Assembly (NCBI RefSeq): GCF_022341425.1
Contig: NZ_JABFUC010000013.1
Location: 62,001-126,000, forward strand
Direction of reading: 5' to 3'
Origin: Billgrantia campisalis
GTDB taxonomy: Bacteria > Pseudomonadota > Gammaproteobacteria > Pseudomonadales > Halomonadaceae
DNA length: 64,000 nt
The position numbers and the translations under genes are program-made. The notes beneath the pieces are model-generated. The model worked only from the letters and a program-made list of their open reading frames with translations. It ran no database searches and was not told the DNA's origin. Positions 63,348-64,000 of this stretch are shown here, piece after piece. The number at the start of each line of letters is the position of its first letter. The first letter of the stretch is position 1.

Positions 63348-63372
63348 GCGCCGCCGGCAGGGCCGGCGGCGC
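63348..63372 (-). terminator. Terminator after the xanthine/uracil permease gene
   Basis: An 11-bp perfect stem GCGCCGCCGGC/GCCGGCGGCGC with a 3-nt loop, followed on the minus strand by TTTGGGTTC. Confidence 0.8.
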
Positions 63373-63398
63373 GGGTGGCGCTGTGGATCAGGCGATCC

Positions 63399-64000
63399 TT
63401 AGAGGTTGGACTTGACCTTCTCGCTCTTGGTCGCGATGGCCTCCTCGGGCTCGGGCTCCACCCGGCTCGGCTTGCCCGGCAGCACCGCATCGAGCAGCAG
63501 GGCGGTCAGGGCGGCCGGCACCAGGCCGGATTTCAGCAGCAGACCGAGCTGGCCGGGCATGGTCTCGGAGATCGCCTCCACGGCGGGCAGGCCGATGCCC
63601 AGACTCAGCGACACGGCGATGATCAGCATGGCACGCTGGTTGAGCTCGCACTCCTGGATGATCTTGAGGCCCGCGGAGGCGATCATGCCAAACATCACGA
63701 TCCCGGCACCGCCCAGCACCGCATGCGGCATGGCGGCGACCAGGCCGCCCAGTTTGGGGAACAGGCCCATGCAAATCAGCAGGATACCGCCGATGGTCAC
63801 CACGTGGCGGCTGACCACGCCGGTCAGGGTAATCAGGCCCACGTTCTGGGCATAGGCGGTGTTGGGCAGGGTATTGAAGACCGCGGCGAAGGAGGTCGCT
63901 ACGCCGTCGGCCATGACGCCGCCGGAAAGTTCGCGGTCCTTGGCCTGGCGGCCGGCGCCGCCGATGGTGATGGCGGAGATGTTACCGATGGTCTCTAGGC
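63399..64000 (-). CDS. Nucleobase:cation symporter-2 (xanthine/uric acid permease type), C-terminal part
   Basis: The 3' 200 codons of a membrane symporter; the frame stays open to the right edge and reads LETIGNISAITIGGAG before MADGVATSFAAVFNTLPNTAYAQNVGLI. ETIG, the GVMADG start of the helical block and the NTAYAQNVG motif fit the NCS2/NAT family of xanthine and uric acid carriers (XanQ, UacT) better than UraA. A charged tail (EPEPEEAIATKSEKVKSNL) follows the last helix. Its start and promoter are outside the window. Confidence 0.85.
   Translation of the reverse strand, partial: LETIGNISAITIGGAGRQAKDRELSGGVMADGVATSFAAVFNTLPNTAYAQNVGLITLTGVVSRHVVTIGGILLICMGLFPKLGGLVAAMPHAVLGGAGIVMFGMIASAGLKIIQECELNQRAMLIIAVSLSLGIGLPAVEAISETMPGQLGLLLKSGLVPAALTALLLDAVLPGKPSRVEPEPEEAIATKSEKVKSNL

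Overview
The window is a G+C-rich, gene-dense stretch of a gammaproteobacterial chromosome. Gene content and organisation (TAXI-type TRAP transporters, a BCCT transporter, gabDT-glaH-lhgO, a glcDEFG cluster with a large lactate/glycolate permease, purEK) suggest a Halomonas-like member of the Halomonadaceae. This placement is inference from protein character, not from a marker gene. I saw no rRNA, tRNA, CRISPR array, phage or transposase.

0-13.3 kb: lysine/5-aminovalerate/glutarate catabolism. A MocR-type regulator (cut by the left edge) diverges from gabD-gabT. A decayed 5' fragment of glaH and its promoter follows. Next come an AT-richer buk-ptb pair, etfBA, and a leftward TAXI-TRAP transporter. 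Intact glaH, carrying the same 32-bp promoter element as the fragment, and lhgO complete the region. Together these would take 5-aminovalerate to glutarate, L-2-hydroxyglutarate and 2-oxoglutarate.

13.3-24.9 kb: a TonB-dependent receptor diverges from an ABC transporter-nnrS operon, which looks like uptake of a metal or cofactor ligand linked to nitric oxide. A second TAXI-DUF1850-TRAP transporter follows, almost identical to the first and in inverted orientation, then purEK. 25-29.3 kb: two divergent membrane redox gene pairs (DUF2231 plus an ethylbenzene-dehydrogenase-type haem protein; a ferric-reductase-like flavoprotein plus a cytochrome b5/FMN-binding protein). 29.4-35.8 kb: a GGDEF-EAL protein, a cation/proton antiporter, and a CadR/CadA heavy-metal pair with a clear MerR-type operator.

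35.8-42.5 kb: a leftward basic-amino-acid ABC transporter operon with two binding proteins and an isoaspartyl-dipeptidase-like enzyme with altered metal ligands, with astE upstream. This suggests use of arginine and perhaps beta-Asp-Arg. 42.7-53.9 kb: a methyltransferase, a sulfide:quinone oxidoreductase pair, D-malate dehydrogenase with a LysR regulator, threonine aldolase, mtfA, a GNAT-nitrilase fusion, an EamA exporter and a BCCT transporter.

53.9-64 kb: glycolate oxidation (glcDEFG and lctP/glcA), a GST, a phosphoribosyltransferase, a Tsx-like outer-membrane channel and the end of a xanthine/uracil-type permease. An IclR-like palindrome lies in front of both glcD and the Tsx-like gene, which suggests that glycolate/glyoxylate and nucleobase metabolism share a regulator. 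A PdhR/LldR-like palindrome lies in front of lctP.
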